From positions 15,704,992 through 15,768,991 of the forward strand of contig NC_044283.2 of NCBI RefSeq assembly GCF_004027225.2: a DNA stretch of 64,000 bases. The letters are read 5' to 3'. Under the pieces are notes generated by a model. The model saw only the letters and a program-made list of their open reading frames with translations, searched no databases and had not been told where the DNA came from. Positions 39,101-54,100 of this stretch are shown in pieces. This stretch comes from Strigops habroptila (lineage: Eukaryota > Chordata > Aves > Psittaciformes > Psittacidae). The position numbers and the translations under genes are program-made. Numbering within the stretch: position 1 is the stretch's first letter; each line of letters begins with the position of its first letter.

Positions 39101-42100
39101 GCTTCTGAAATCCCTGTAATTCTGCTGTTTGTATGACCGAGTGAAAAGTACTGCATGTGGTATTCTGAATAGACTATCATTGCTTTACGTAATTGTAGTA
39201 TAATTTATCCGATTTTTTTTAATTACATCTTAAATTTTGGGAGAGACTGCACCTTGAGCGGATATATTTATGCATCTGTCCAAAACTTAAGTCTTTCTGA
39301 TGAATATTTATCTAAATCTTGTTCTCTGTTTTGTCATTAATTCTTGACCTGTTCTTACCCTACTGCATTCCTTGTTAGAAAAGACAAAATAGGCTTTTTT
39401 ATGTTTCATCTCTTAGTGTACTTGCTTATTCCTGTCTCTAGTATTCCTCTTGGTAAGGAATTGGCTGTAGGATGCTTGCTTTTCGGTTTGTCTCTCATGC
39501 TAGTGATAACCCCTTTGTGCCTTTTTTTTTTTCTTTTGAAAGTTTCCAAATACAGTGAATGCTTTTTTTTACAAATACAGGTAGTAAATTGTGTAATTTG
39601 AAAAGATTAGGATTCTCCCAAATCTTTTGATGATTCTAAGTGGAATTGGTGTTAGTGGGGTTTATCTTAATATATTTTACTTTTTCAAATGAGAGTAGAC
39701 TAAGGTCATGCCAGAAATTAGATTGCACTCGGACTTTGGTATAGTAGGTAGCCTTTAAATGTTTAAGTTGTGTGTTCAACATACAGTATTTTCTGCTGCC
39801 AGTAAAGCTCTTGGAGTAATAGTGGATGAGCCATAATGTGATATATGTTGTGTGACATTACCACTCCTAAGCCCTTACCCTTTGCTGGTTTATCTCCTTT
39901 CATGAATTTAATGCCTTATATAAACCTGAAATCACCTTTTACTTAGACCTTGGCAAACAATGTTCTTTCGTATGGGCAAAAAACAAATCAGTGTTTGGCT
40001 CAAAGAACTGACAAGTAATACAATTCTGTAAGTGGAGATAACTGGAAAAACCTATTTCCCTACAGTCTTATGTGTAATTTATTATTATATATAATGAATA
40101 TATATATTTATGGGTTGTTTTTTTTTTATTTAATGTGCCATGCACCACAAAGCATGTGTACAAAAAGAGCTACAGTTTTCTCCTGATAAAAGGACCAGTG
40201 TGTTTTGTGTAGAATGATGAAGCTTCTTCTGGAAATAAAAGCTAGTTATAAGATTTAAGAAGGAAAAAATAAGATCTGAGGATTTCATGTTGAAGAAGGC
40301 ATGTAAAGCATTTCTCTTTAAAATGTTAATATTGCATGTATCAGTCAAAGTTAAAATTTCAGTAAGATCCTGAGAATTTCCAGGTGAACTCCAGGGCACC
40401 AGGTGAGACTGAAGAGGTCTGTGCAGATGGGAATGCAGTTATGTAGCTAGAATCAATTTTGTTAATGGAGAAACGAATTAGGCCTTTCAAAAAGAAAAAC
40501 ACTTAAGTGATGAGTTTCTAAGCTACTAGGTATATAAAACTGTTTTCAGCTAAAACCAGACTTTTATAAAGAGGATAACCTTGAGTCTTGTACAGTAGTA
40601 GTGCAGTCCAAGAGAGGGAGATGGGTACCTTGTCAAAATACCATGTATGACGACCATAATTGTGTTTAATACGTAAAACTGCTAGAAGCATTGCCATTTG
40701 CTTGACATACAATCATGTTTATATTGTACATTTAACATGTTTTTCATTTGAGTTCATATGAGAGGATGGGTTGTAGGTATCCACTTCTTTGTGTTTCTGA
40801 CTCCAGAGCATAGTCCTCTGTAAACAACTGGATAATTCTTTTTATAGAAAAGTCTAATACTTACTGAGTCTACCTGAAGATATCATAGTCTAACAGGATA
40901 TGATATGTGGAGGATAAGGGGGAAGAATGCCATCAGTCCTTCAAAGGAAAAGGAGGTCCTGATAAGTTTGGTTATCAGTGATGTGTTTGCATTCAGTTTT
41001 AGTTATGGAGGAAAAGCCTGGGCTTTTTGGGAGCAGCAATTCAAAGGGTGCAAGAAACAGTAATTCTCCTTTTCTGTAATCTCATGATTACCCAAGTCTG
41101 TGTCCAAATCTGGTATCTACTATCAAAAAAATGTAAATATGTGCCACTAATTTAAAGCTGGGAATTGTATGTTTCACAGGATCAGCAGAGAATACTCGAT
41201 CCTAAAGCACGTAGAGTTGTGATGAGTTGTCGGGGTTGGAGCGTGGGTTGTGGGATTTTTTGTTAGTTTGTTTGAAATCAGCAGGGGTACAGCTCCAGTG
41301 ATGGCCTCCAGACTCAACACTACTGATCGCAACCCTTTGAGCCCGAGAGTTCAGCCAGTTTTCACTCCATCTACTTACGTAGCCTGTATCTCATCAGTTT
41401 CTCTGTAAGGGTGTTATAGGAAACAGTGCTAAACAACATGCACTGCTTTCCCTTCATCCACTTACCCAATTATCAGAGAAAGTTGTCTCATTGGTCAGGT
41501 AAAGTTTTTCCCCTTCATAAATCAATGCTGATAACTCCCAGTTTTTGTCTTGTATTTAACATACTTGTCAGTGGTTTCTGGGATTATTTGCTCCATCGCC
41601 TTCTTGGGCTCATCAAGATGAGGCTGACCAGCCTATAGTTCCCCATATTCCCCTCCTTGAAGACAGGACTGATGTTTGCGCAGTTTCGGTACTCAGGAAC
41701 CTCCCCTGATCATCACCAAAGATAATGGAGAGTGGTCTTGAGGTGACATTGATCAGCTGCCTCAGCTCTCATGGGAGCATCCCATTAAGACCCATAGATT
41801 TGCATATGCCCGGTTGGTTTAAACGTGTCTTTATTTGATCTTCTTTTATTGAGGGTAACTTTGCTGCCTCAGGCTTTGCCACTGGTCTCTGGGGCATGGT
41901 GTTCCTGATGGCAGTAAAAAAAAGATTTGGGTCTTTCCTGTGTCCCTTTCTCGGCCCCATTCAGCAGCCACTAACCATTTTCCTTACTCTTCCTTTTGGA
42001 TCTAGTACACCTGTAATACCCTACCTTGTTGGCCATCACATCCATTGATAGATTCAAGCGCAGGTGGGCTCTGTCTTTCCTCAGCCCATCCCTGCATAGT

Positions 42101-45100
42101 CAGACAGTGAGATAGTATTCCTCCCAGGTCAGCTGTCCCTGTTTACATCTCTTACAAGTTTTGGTTTATGTGTGAGTTGAGTTAGTTCATCCATGTAGCC
42201 TCCTATGGGTCTTGCTTGACTTCCTGAGTTTGGGGACAAACTACTGTTGATCTTGGAGGAGGCGATCTGTTGATTCCAGAGCAGTGGCACAAGTAGAGTC
42301 GAGAGTAGCTTGTGTGTGAAATGGGAAGTTACATGATGATGCTGTCAGTCATACATGATACAGAGTAAAATGCATCTTACTCCCTTGATTGTACTAGAGC
42401 TATAGCACAAAAACACTGTATCTTTATCTGTGTCACATCTTTATCAGGATTTATGGCAAATCATCTTTCAAAATTAGATCTAGACAGCTCTGACAAACAG
42501 CTTATAAAATGCCAGGTAATTCTTTATGCAATTTTAATAGGAAAAAAAAAGTGTGTATATGCTTTACTTAAGGTGGTTCATGGTATATAATGAAAGGTAA
42601 TCTTTACCATTGCAGTTAAAGGCATCTAAAGGGTAGTCTTTAAGGTCTGAATTCCAAAAAAGTGTTGCACTCCTTCACATTTTTTCATGTAAGCTCTTTT
42701 TGTTGGAACATGGGACTCTGTAAGATGTATATGGTTTTATTTTACATAGTTTTTTACATAGTTTGAAACTTCTTTCAGAAAATACCTGGTTTAAACATGT
42801 TACTGTGTTTCTCTGTTTCAGAATTGCCACCAGTTCCTTCTACATCGAGGGCAGGCTCTGCGGAATCTTCTGTTAGGGAGCGAATGAGAGAGAAACTAAA
42901 AGCAGCAAAGGTGAGAATCCTCCAGAAGCGCTGTTTGGTTGATTTTAGTCTTATAAATACCACCCACTTGATTTTGCTTGCTTAGGGCTATGTATTTTGT
43001 TTCCTAAAGTTTATACTGAATTGTTTGTAATCATATAAAAGTTATCACTGATATGTAATTCAAATGATAAAATCGTTAACGAGATGTTTTCATGTTTCTT
43101 ACACTATTTTGAAAGTAACGGGTTTCCCTGTAAGTTTACTGCACAGCTTAATAGGGAGTATTAACAGCTAGGTGTGTAAAATCACTTAAGCTGATTATAT
43201 AGTTAATAGAGTCTGTCCCTAACACAAACTTACATAAGTCTTTGAGTTCCTGGTAGTTACAGTAGCTTTGGTCTTGCTATATTTCTGTTATAACTAAACA
43301 GGTTTCCTGTTTGCTTAGTCAAAAGCAGAAATTACTTTATTGCAAGAAGATCCCACTCCACGACCAAGGCGTTTAAAAAGCATCAAGGAAAGAAAAACAG
43401 AAGTCAGATTGCATAAAGCGGTAAGAAGGTGCATTGTATCTTGCTGTTCTGGTAATAAGAAGGTGAATTTGAACATGAAATAAAGACCACAAATAGTCTC
43501 AAAGAGATGTTTAATCTATTTTAATGGGATCAAAATTATATTATTGTTCTAACTAGGTGACCAGGAAGGAACCTTTCTGATTATTGTCTTTAATGTTTAA
43601 TTTTACCATTATTATTGCCTTTAACAATAATAATTTGCTTTTATTATATTATAGACATCATGTGAAACCTCTGTCATTTACAGATTTATGACTTCTGTTG
43701 CTTAAGATGCCTCAGAGTATTTAAGTTACTGTAACAGAAAGGACCACTGTATTATAGCTTTATATAAGTTTGCACAGTGAAATTGCTAAAGTCTGGATAT
43801 TAACTGTCTGTCATTGTACTCTATTGTATTTCCTTGTTACTATTTTATATTCCTTTTTTTTAATTATTTTTTTAGTATAAGCATGTTCTTTATTACAACC
43901 CAGATATTCTTCAGAATTCACAGAGGGATTACTTGCCTATAGCATATGCATTCCAAAGAATGTGTATGCCCAAGAAATAACAGCATGTAGCAGTAACATT
44001 TTTATCTGGATTTCCAAACAATATGAATTAACCTGGCTAAATTGCTTGTCTAGGGGAGAATTACCTATTCATGTAGGTTGTGGGGAGGTTTTTGGCAGTG
44101 TTTTCTTATAAAAAGTAATTGTTACAGCTTTCAGCTAAGTAGTATTATTTTATTATGTTTGTATTAGGAAAATGTGGAAGTGATATGCTTATTAAAAGTT
44201 GTTTACTAATTTTATACAAAGTATATCTGAAAACTCCCCTGTGTTGCTTTTGTTTCCTGCACACACTTTCTTGAAAAGAGAGTATCACCCATGGAGTTTT
44301 AGAGTAGGCTGGCAATAATTGAGAGAGAACAAAACAAATAATGAAGTCTGTATTAAAGCACCCAAGCAATGGACACCACCTTTTTTGAATACCAAATAGG
44401 TTTTTCCTGATTACAGCAGGGACTAAATGAGGAGCTGGACTTAGCTCCTTGATTCCCTTCCCCGGTCAGCAGTGTGTGTCAGCAGCACCCGTGGCACTTG
44501 TGCTGTCAGCCTCTCTTCTGTAGATGGGAAAATGGTGCATTTCTCCCCCTTGCGGAGATTAGCATGTAGTTGCTTGTGTTTGCGAGTGCAGAAAAAATTA
44601 TCTCAGCAGCAGCGAAAAAAGCTAACGTTTATGCAGTGAGCCATTTCTTGACACTTTACAGTCTGTTTCTTGACCCAGAGGAGAAAGGAGTTAAGTAATA
44701 ATTAGAGGTACCCTTTTAAAATAAACCCTAAATGAGTATGATTGTTACCACAGGGATTGTGTTTCTTTTTTGCTTGGTTGGTTGTTTTGGTTTGTTTGGT
44801 TTTTTTTTTTTCCCCTGTGTAAATGCAATATCTAATCTCTGCATTCAGCTGTTTGTCTTTTTTATGGATTAGTAAATGTATGCTATAACTTACATATATA
44901 TTTTTATGCAGTCTGATAATGATAAATTTAGGGAGATGCAAGAGGATGAATCCCACTTACCGTCAAAAATAAAGTTTCGTGATACTGTAAAAAAACTTAA
45001 GGAGAAGTCAACAGTAAGTACCAATTCCTTTATTTCAATAACTGATACTGATTTAATTTAAATTTTATATGGCTTCATGATGCTGTTTGAAGCAGGAAGC

Positions 45101-48100
45101 AGAATTCAGTCTTAAGCAGCGGAGAAGGATTTATTTAGTTTAAAAATTCACAAACAGTGTATGCCAGCAATTGAAGTATAAAAAGGGACCCTTCATAAAA
45201 GGTGAGAATGGCTTTGGGTCATTTGATTTAAAAAGAAAAAATCAAGTGAATCCATCTGGGCACAATTACTGGAGGTTGGAGGAAAAAATGTTTCTTCTGT
45301 TTAAATCCTTCTTATTGAATGCCACCAATTGACAGAGCAATTTACAGGTTAGTATATTCATATTTATTAGCCACAAAATGCTGTTATTAATTCTAATATT
45401 AGAGGATTCATCCTAACACTAAAGGGGCCTGGCTCCTTCAGAGGCAAAATACCATTAGAAATTTCTCTTCATATCATTCACCTGGATATCTGCAGTATGG
45501 CCAAAATTTAAACTTTGGCATTTTTGATTTGCGAATCATGTATGTTTAAAACAATAGACTGGTTAAAATTAAACCAGGTGACTTTCTGTAATAAAACATT
45601 GGAAGAAATATTTAATAAAACTCTAGTATAGCGCTAGAGAAAGTTTCATGTATCATTTAAAAATTTCAGTCAGCTTCAGCATTTGTGTGAGTTCTCTTTG
45701 AGATAAAACAATTATTATCCTGTGATAAGTGTTCAGACATGTTGTTGTTGCTATTATTAATTGAAGGATATCTTTACTTGCCCTAAATCTCTTACAAATG
45801 TCATATTAAAATATCTTTGTCTTTTTTTTCTTAGTACCAGAATGATCTTCCTTCTGCTGAAGAAGCATATAATTTCTTTACCTTCAATTTTGATGCTGAA
45901 CCACAGAATATGAAAGCTGAAGCCAGGAAAAGGAATGAATTAAATGAAGAAGAGGAGGCAGAAGAAGAATGTGTAGAAACCCAAGAGGGCGAACAAGAAG
46001 AGGATGAAACGGTGTGAGTTACAGAATAAATGTTCATCTTTTTATTTAGACTTCTCGAATTAATTTTAGTAATCTAATACAAAATGGCAACTTTTGTTTC
46101 CTTAAAACTTCTGAAGGTACACTTTCTAAAGCTCTGCATTTTAAGAAATAGACAAGCTAACAGAGATGTTTGCACTTAAACTATAGGATGAAGACGCACG
46201 CCTAGCTAAAGATGATTTATTCATTATAGGGCAGACAGCTGAAGATTTTCTAGTAATGGAACCTGCTGATTGCGAAAACTACTCTGAGCAGCTGAAAAAG
46301 GAAAAAGAATTTCTCTTCATTCCCAGCATGCTAGCAGGTATGAAGATTGTGCTTATCTATTTTGCTCCTGGATTTTACATATCGTGGCACCTTTTGATCT
46401 GCTGAACAGTCTTATATCAGTCTGGCTCTGACAGTAGAGAGTGCAGTTCTCTTGACACTGGTCACCCAGTCAAGTCTGAAAAGGTATGACAAAATGGATT
46501 AACAAGGGACATGCACACCTCAGTGGGTCACGAGCTGGTACGCTAGCAAGTGAACTCGGTGCTTATCAGTTGATCTGGAGTAATTACCTTAGTGCTCTCT
46601 ATAGTAATGGATGGCCCCTCATTCACTGGGCTTTAGCTGTTACATTATTTAACATGCAACAGGTTAGTGGGTACACTCATTTAGGCACGAAGGGTGGCTC
46701 TGTACATTATAACTATTCCCTTCGCCACATCTGCAGGTTTTTTCCATGTGACAAGTATGTCAAGAGTCATGTAAGTAACATGCGGATTTTTGTGATTCAC
46801 GGGGCCCTTTTCCCAAAGTCTGATTTTGTAAATTGGAAATAGTTAACATTGGTCATGTCTCTGACCTTTTCACCTTATTCCCATAGAACTGTAAAGTCCT
46901 AAAAAATTACTTGAGAATGTCATTTGATATTTAACATTTGAACTAGAACAGTAATTAGTCTCGTGGTGGTCTGTACCAGAATGGAATCATCACAACTTGC
47001 AATGTGATGTCAGAATATTTACTGGGTGCCTTGTTTTTTTGTGTCTTGTAAGTTAGTTCTGACTGCTTCCAGTGTCGTCCACTGTGTTCTGATTTAGGGG
47101 ATAGCTTTTATTGTAACCCTCAGTGTAATCCCTCCCTGTTTTGAGATTGCTTCTTGAAAAATACTGAGCCCATACACACCAGTGCAATAATGCTGCAGCT
47201 GATCTTTAAAGAGTTCCATCTGCTGTTCTTGGGCTAACATGACTTTTCATGCAAGTTCTGTAGTTTGTGTGATACTAGCTTAAGCAAACTCTTAATAGTA
47301 TTTGAGATTGATCTTGGTTAAAGTTTCACTTTGTATGGGAAAGGCTTGGAAATACTTGTCGAGTCAGTTGTTGCTGCTATAAGGTTTTTACACTGTTACA
47401 CAAGCAACCATTAAAACTAAACTCCACTATGTCATTTGAAGTTGGTTTTTTTTGTGAGGAAGTGTTTAATTATCTGCTTAGAAGACTTGTGATGGTTTTA
47501 TGATAGATTTAAATTGAGACTCTGTCCTGATTAAGAAAAGGACTTGTTTTGGTTATATACTTCTTTTTTGCTAGTTAGGAAAATATTTCTGACAGCGTGC
47601 TTTATATGCAGTGCCATTCATTTCCAGAATGGCATAGGCTCTTAGAGAATTAATGAACTAGAACTACAGTTATATTTTACATGCTTTTCTTTCTAATTTC
47701 TCATTAGTGCCTGCTTCTGAGAAGATGCCTAGAGACATTCAGCCTAGGTACCTTGAGGATGAAGGTCTTTATGTAGGTGAAAGGCCCTTTGTATCACAGT
47801 CTAATCAAAATATTATAGAAAACAGAATACTCAGACAGGAGCAAGTAAGTCACATCTACCTTCTTAGTTGTCTTTTAAAAACTCTTTATTTATCAGTGTT
47901 TTATTTTGTTATAGTTAAATAGGTCATGGTAATGCAGGGCTTTCATCTTGATAATGTTTAGCAGTATCAAGACATCAGGAATTTTTGTTTTTAGAAGTTT
48001 TGGATTTTTGTAGGAGTGTGTTTTTAGTGTATCCCAATAGTCAGGGCATCAGACTGGTGTCTTCCTGTCTCTGCTCATAGCCTGCTGGGAAACAAGTCAC

Positions 48101-51100
48101 TTCACTTGTCTGTGCCAGACTTTACTTGCCACTGCAATAGGGGTAATTGTAATTTAGTGTTTTTTATAAAATGCTGTAAGGGTTAGGGGTATATAGAAGG
48201 ACTTACACAAGAGCTGGGTGCTGTTGTACTATTTACTAACAAAAGGAAGCAATATGGAATGGCTGGTTTTTGTGTCTACTGAAGATAATATAAAGGAATA
48301 GACTTGTAGGGTTTACTGATCAGACCTTAAGGGTAATTAAATATTAATCTGGAGAGGTTTTAGAATCCCTTTAGATTTTGAAGAATGGCTTATGGAAACA
48401 TGAGGGAAGGTGGCTTGGATATATTTTATCCTGCCATATTATCCTCCTATACACAGTCAGGTTTGTGTAGATTTAAGCTACTCCTCAGGAGCTGTCCTTT
48501 ATATTTTAGTATGATTTTATGAATTCTTCATGGCTTAGCAGAGGTACTTTTGCAAATCAGTTTGGGAATATTTGGATCTAAAATTTATAACTGGATGGCT
48601 TCAACCCTGTTAGTTTTCTAGTTTGCTTCACTGTGTCACCACAGAAGTGTTTGGTTTTAGGATCAGCTTAAACCAGGTGTGTGATTAAGAGGGCAGGCCA
48701 GCATCTTTCAGCAGCTGCACTGGTTTAGTCAGTTCTTGAATTCAGGTCATGAGAGCAGAGCGGTGAACTAGGACGATGTTTAATATGTGACCCAATGGAT
48801 AACAATTGGTGTGCAAAATGCTTACCTCATCTGCTTTCATAGATGCTGTTTAATTAGTTCAGGTTGTGGACTAGAAGAGTTCAGAGATGCTTAGATATAA
48901 AGAAGTTCTTTACTGTGAGGGTGGTGAGGCACTGGAACAGGTTGCCCAGAGAAGTGGTAAATGCTCCATCCCTGGCAGTGTTCAAGGCCAGATTGGGCAG
49001 AGCCTTGGGCAACGTGTTCTAATATGAGGTGTCCCTGCCCATGACAGGGAGGTTGGAACTAGATGATCTTAAGGTCCTTTCCAACCCAAGCCATTCTATG
49101 ATTCTATGATTTGAGCTGCCATTTAGCTCTTGTGTAAAACATGAAAATTCAATTTTTGTTATTTAAAAAAACAACATTTAAATAATTGATGCAAGTGTTG
49201 ATTTTTTATTTTTTCCTTTTTCTCCCCTTTCAAATCTGTAACACTGTTGAAGGAGAAAAATCAGTATATTTGAAGTTTGAGCAAGCTCTTCATCTTCTGA
49301 TTTCAAAACTTACCTATAGTACATTTGAAGATTTCATTTTGATGTCTTGGAAGGGTTTTGGTTAATTCAGTCACAAACAATTCATAGTCACCTTTTATTC
49401 TGTAATTGTTTTTCATAAGAATTATAATTTTGCAAGTTATGCCTGTATAAAGTAAGTAACAATATAAAATTGTGGTTTTATTTGTAGGGGAAAGAGTGGT
49501 TTGGTGATGATGGTAAAATCTTAGCGTTGCCTAATCCAATTAAACAGTCTTCTACAAGGCCTCCAATATTCTCATTGGAAGAAGGCATTGCACCAGAACT
49601 TGAAACAGTGTATGTAAAGGTAGGCATGTTTTGTATGTGTGGAGGCCCAATATCCCAGTTCTTCTGCACCAGCAACCCTGATGAACTGTAGGGTTTTGTG
49701 CCAAGAACCATGAATACTGACTGCTTTTTAGGGTTCCACAACTGGGCTTTAAGTGTTACCTACTTCTTCAGGTATATTCCCCCTGTATTTTTCTGTTAAA
49801 ATGGAGGAAGAGTTTAGCTGGTAGAACTGGTTAAAACAGTAAAGTGACAGTCCATGACAAACTCCTTCAAGTCTATGAGTCATTAAGATCTCTGTGAGGC
49901 ACCCTTGGATATTCTCGTGCCAAAGCAGGGTAGTTCCTATAGTAGTGTATCTATAAAGCTTCTGTTGGTAGGAGCTGGTAGATGGATCAGGACAGAGGTG
50001 CTCTCTGCAGCTTAAGAGAGAAATAATTGAAGTGCATGCACGTGGTAGTTATTTTAAAGTGATGAAGCTCCTCCATATAAGTCTTCATGTGCAGTTTGCG
50101 CATGTAGAAAGCAACCAATTTTGAGTTATGTTGCATCAATTCAGATTTTGTTTTGCTTTGCTTTCTTTGTTTTTCCCTCAATCACAGCATGCCTATCCTG
50201 GCAGACAGCAGATGCAGTGTGCAGTCAGTACAAATCAAAATAAGTTTCAATTAAAACCATTCACCAAGCTTTAAGCAAGCTTTAATTGTTCTGCTTGTTA
50301 GCACTCTTATTACCCCCTTGGAAAAACTGACTTTTTTAGACTTTAAATTAGATTACTGTTTTGGGATACACAAGTGTTTCTATCTGCTCTTGTTGATACA
50401 GATTTAATGTTGCCCTTTAATTGTTGCTGCTTACAAACACACGAGTCTCAGGATGCATCCATATCACAGATCTATGCATGGTGTTTCTCTATGCAGGAGG
50501 AGGGTGCTGCTTAGATCTTAGTAAAGATAGGCCAAGAGAGCTTATGTTTCAACCAGAACACAAGAACACCATGTTTACTTGAATAGTGACATGTAAATAC
50601 CCAAATCACTGTTGCAAGTAAATGATTAAGCTTCTAAGTAAGTTAAGATTAAACCTGGGGGCCCCTTTATGGGCAGAAATATAGTTAAAGAGTAAGAATT
50701 TCAAAGCTGTCACTTTTATGACAGACTATGTCGTATTAAACATTTTGATCAGAAACTGAATGTGGAAGGATCTGGTAGACTTAGGCGTGTTTCGTGGACA
50801 TTTATACCAGCCCTATAAAAGAGCTATGCAACAGCTGAATTCCCCTTTCAATAGCCCTTTTACCAGTTCTGATGAAGGGGCTGCAATGAACACTACAGAA
50901 CTAACAACTTCATCTTTTACAGTAGCAGAATATCTCTGATGAATCTCTTCTGAAGAATTCTAAGAGCAGCAGCAGACAGACAGGAAGCACTGCTAATGCT
51001 TTCTGATTTCACTAACCTGAGTTCACTAACTGGGCTGTTTATTGTAGAGCTCAGTTGTAAGAGGAAATAAAGTGATACTAAACAAACAGGTAAAAAGAGA

Positions 51101-54100
51101 ATTAGCAGGCTTTTCTTTTTACAGCTCAGTGTCATTGTCTTTAATTGTTCAGCAAAACCTGTAATACAGGTGGGTAACTTCTTATTTCAGCCTCATATGG
51201 GTTATCACAGTTCTGCTGTGTAGAACACCCGTGGTGGTTTTATACCACCCAGTTGTCAATACAGCAAAGAGGTTACCACAGAAGCATTTACAGTTAAAGA
51301 CTCAGTAGTTAGATGCAGGAAGTGCTAAATGGGTCATTTTCTGTCATAGAATCTCTTTGTAAAATTGTTTTGTTGGGGCTTGTAAATACAATTTTTCTTT
51401 TTTTCTTTCAGGCAGTAAAAATGACAGCTGCCAATCAGTATCTTCTTGGACCTGGAGATTTGCAGGGCCCGTTTCAATTGGATATTGATATTTCTGGACT
51501 GATATTCACCCATCATCCCTGTTTTAGCCGTGAGCATGTGTTGGCAGCTAAATTGGCTCAGTTATACGATCAGTATTTAGCAAGAAAACAGAAGAATCTT
51601 ACCAAACTTCTCACAGATAAGGTATTTCTGTTCCATTGTCATAACTGATTAAGATAATGATGGGACAGTTTAAGCTAAAAGCTGGATTTTTTTCTTTGGA
51701 GTGATGAAATCGTATGTAATGAATGGTGTTCTGTCAGAAGGTAAAAACCAAAGTATTTCGCCTAGGTTGCTGTGTGTTTAGTGCAGAACTGCTTTTTTTT
51801 AAGGTTATGGATTTCTTTGATCTTCTAGTTAAAATGAGCTCTATGCAGGTTCTGAGCTAAAGGGAATATAATCGTTAGAATACAATAACATGTAGTGTTC
51901 CTTAGAGTATCCAAAATGTTTTCCAGTGAATGACAGATAAGACTTTACATAATTCTTTAGAAATGTGAGGTAAATACTGTGATACAACATAGGTCTATGT
52001 AGTAGGGCTGATGTGTTAAAAATCACTTTGATTATGAAGTACATATAAATTCAGATTTCTGTAAACTCAAGGTGGTGATGATTTTCTACCTTAAAGGGCT
52101 GTTATAAGGGAGAAATAATCATTGTATGCAAGTTAGTTTTATATTAGTACAATGAGGGTCAGTAGGTGCTGTACAGATACTTCTGAATTTTGGTATAAGG
52201 CATTAGATTATAGTTCTAATACTGGACAAATATTTCATACAGTGTCTCAAAATAATTCTTTGGTATACTTTAGCCTGTCATTATTTCTGAAGGATTGGCT
52301 TTGGTTTAACATGAAGCAGTGAAATAGGACATTTGGCTTCTTCATGCCTGCATCACAGGAGCCTGTGTGTCGAAGGGACTTCCTGAGTGTTTCCACAATA
52401 CATTGTCAGTATTGTGGGCAACTGCATAATATATTTTTCATAAAAGGATTTTAACAATAAGGTATTTTAGCTTCCATTCTGCTACTGACAGGCAGTTTTA
52501 AAACTTATCTGCTCTAACAGTCATTTTTTTAATGGCCAGACTGTTGCAGCCAAATAGTTCTTGAGCCCTTCTTCCCTTTTCCCTTTCTTCCCTACCATGT
52601 CCCAGTGGACTTCTCTTTATCCACTTCTGATTCTTGCTCTTTCTTTGTATCTTAAAATACATCACCTTTCAGTACTCATTTTGGCAGGCTAAAGAAACTT
52701 CACTTCCTGTCTCCTTTTATAAAACATGCTCTCTGTGCCCCAGATGGCACTAGCAGCTTTCCATGTACTCAGTTACTCTTTCTTTCAACATTTCTTGCAA
52801 TCTTTTTCATACCAGTGAGTTTCATTTTGTAGTTGCCCATATATATTTTCAACTGTATGCTTCCTGCTCTCCAGTTACATTATCTCTCCAGTTTGATAGA
52901 TTTGTTTCAAAAATCTTTGCTCCTTAATTTCCCACTGCTGTTCCTATTTTCTCTCTTCTCCCAGCCAGTCTTCTACATTCTCATTCTCCAGTCTCCACAG
53001 CCGTGTATATTTTTACATTCTCCTAAACTAGGTGTCCATCCTCCATGTAATCATCTGATGCCTATTTGCAAACCTTAGTTGAAGGGCTGGCCTCTTGTCT
53101 CAACAGTATGGCTTCAAAAGTCCATTTGAACTGTACCATTGTTCTCAGTTCTGTCTCATCCTTAGACCTTCTCTCCTTCCAGTTGTTACATGCAATATGT
53201 TATGCTTAAGTGCTTTGTTGCAAGGTACCCAGCTTCTTTGATGCAGTCATCAAATCCCAATCCACTCATTTTTGTTCATTGATTTTTCTAGGGTTACCTC
53301 TAGTGGCTCTTCTTTGTCCCCAGAAAATCTGTTATAGAAGGTGGATTTTTATGTTGGGTTTTTTTTTTTACCCCTTAGATTCCTAAGCTTTCAGAATAAT
53401 CCCTGGATAGTCTTCTCCCATTGTTCAGATCTGTCACAGTGATGAAGTCAGTATCTCCCTCGTACATCCAGGGATCCTAATTATAATTTCATCTTGAAGA
53501 ATCAGCACCTCACAGACATGGCAAAACCCTGTGAATACTGAATCAAGACAAGTTTTCTGTTACGTAATAACTAGCTCTTTCAAGTCAAGATCCATTACAC
53601 TGAATGCCTCATAAATGTCAAACTATCTGTTAATTGTGTGTTTGTTTAAGCTGCATGTTTTGAGGAATGCCGTGCAATCTGGCATAGACAGTGGTGATGC
53701 TGGTGGTCCTAGACCTGTGGCACAACAGAGCATACCTGAATACAAAATTGAGATCAGGTAGGTATGGATTCATTAAATCACTGGGTTTTAAAACTGCATT
53801 CCTTTTTTCCTTTTCACTCTGGTACAGAATATGATTCATGTCAGACTTTCAAATTCTGCTGTAAATTGCTCTAGAAGAATTGTGAGGGCTTAAGAGTTCT
53901 TACTGCTAGGTTGAGTAAGAAAAATTATGAAGAAAATACAGTTGAGGCTGAAATCTTGATTCAAAAGGGGTCTAATCTGATTAACTTTTGTTAATTACTT
54001 AGTAACTATTTACTGGTGTGTTTTGCAGAATTAAAATTTAATTAAAGTAAGTTTTTAATAGACAATCAGCAGGGTGCATGAAGCTCTCACAACAATGCAA

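Larger units (their letters stand above)
37439..42821 (+). other. CC2D2A: CC2D2A intron after exon 4
   Basis: This 5.4 kb phase-1 intron starts in the CpG island and becomes AT-rich. It carries two minus-strand CR1 fragments (37.9-38.3 and 41.3-42.15 kb). No additional exon was recognised. Confidence 0.85.

Noticed and set aside
46486..46842. 118-codon frame inside the CC2D2A intron after exon 9
   Set aside because: No match to the CC2D2A protein, no acceptor or donor at its ends, and no recognisable domain.
52560..53100. Pyrimidine-rich intronic stretch considered as a mobile element
   Set aside because: No terminal repeats, target duplications or recognisable CR1/LTR motifs were seen; it may simply be compositionally biased intron.
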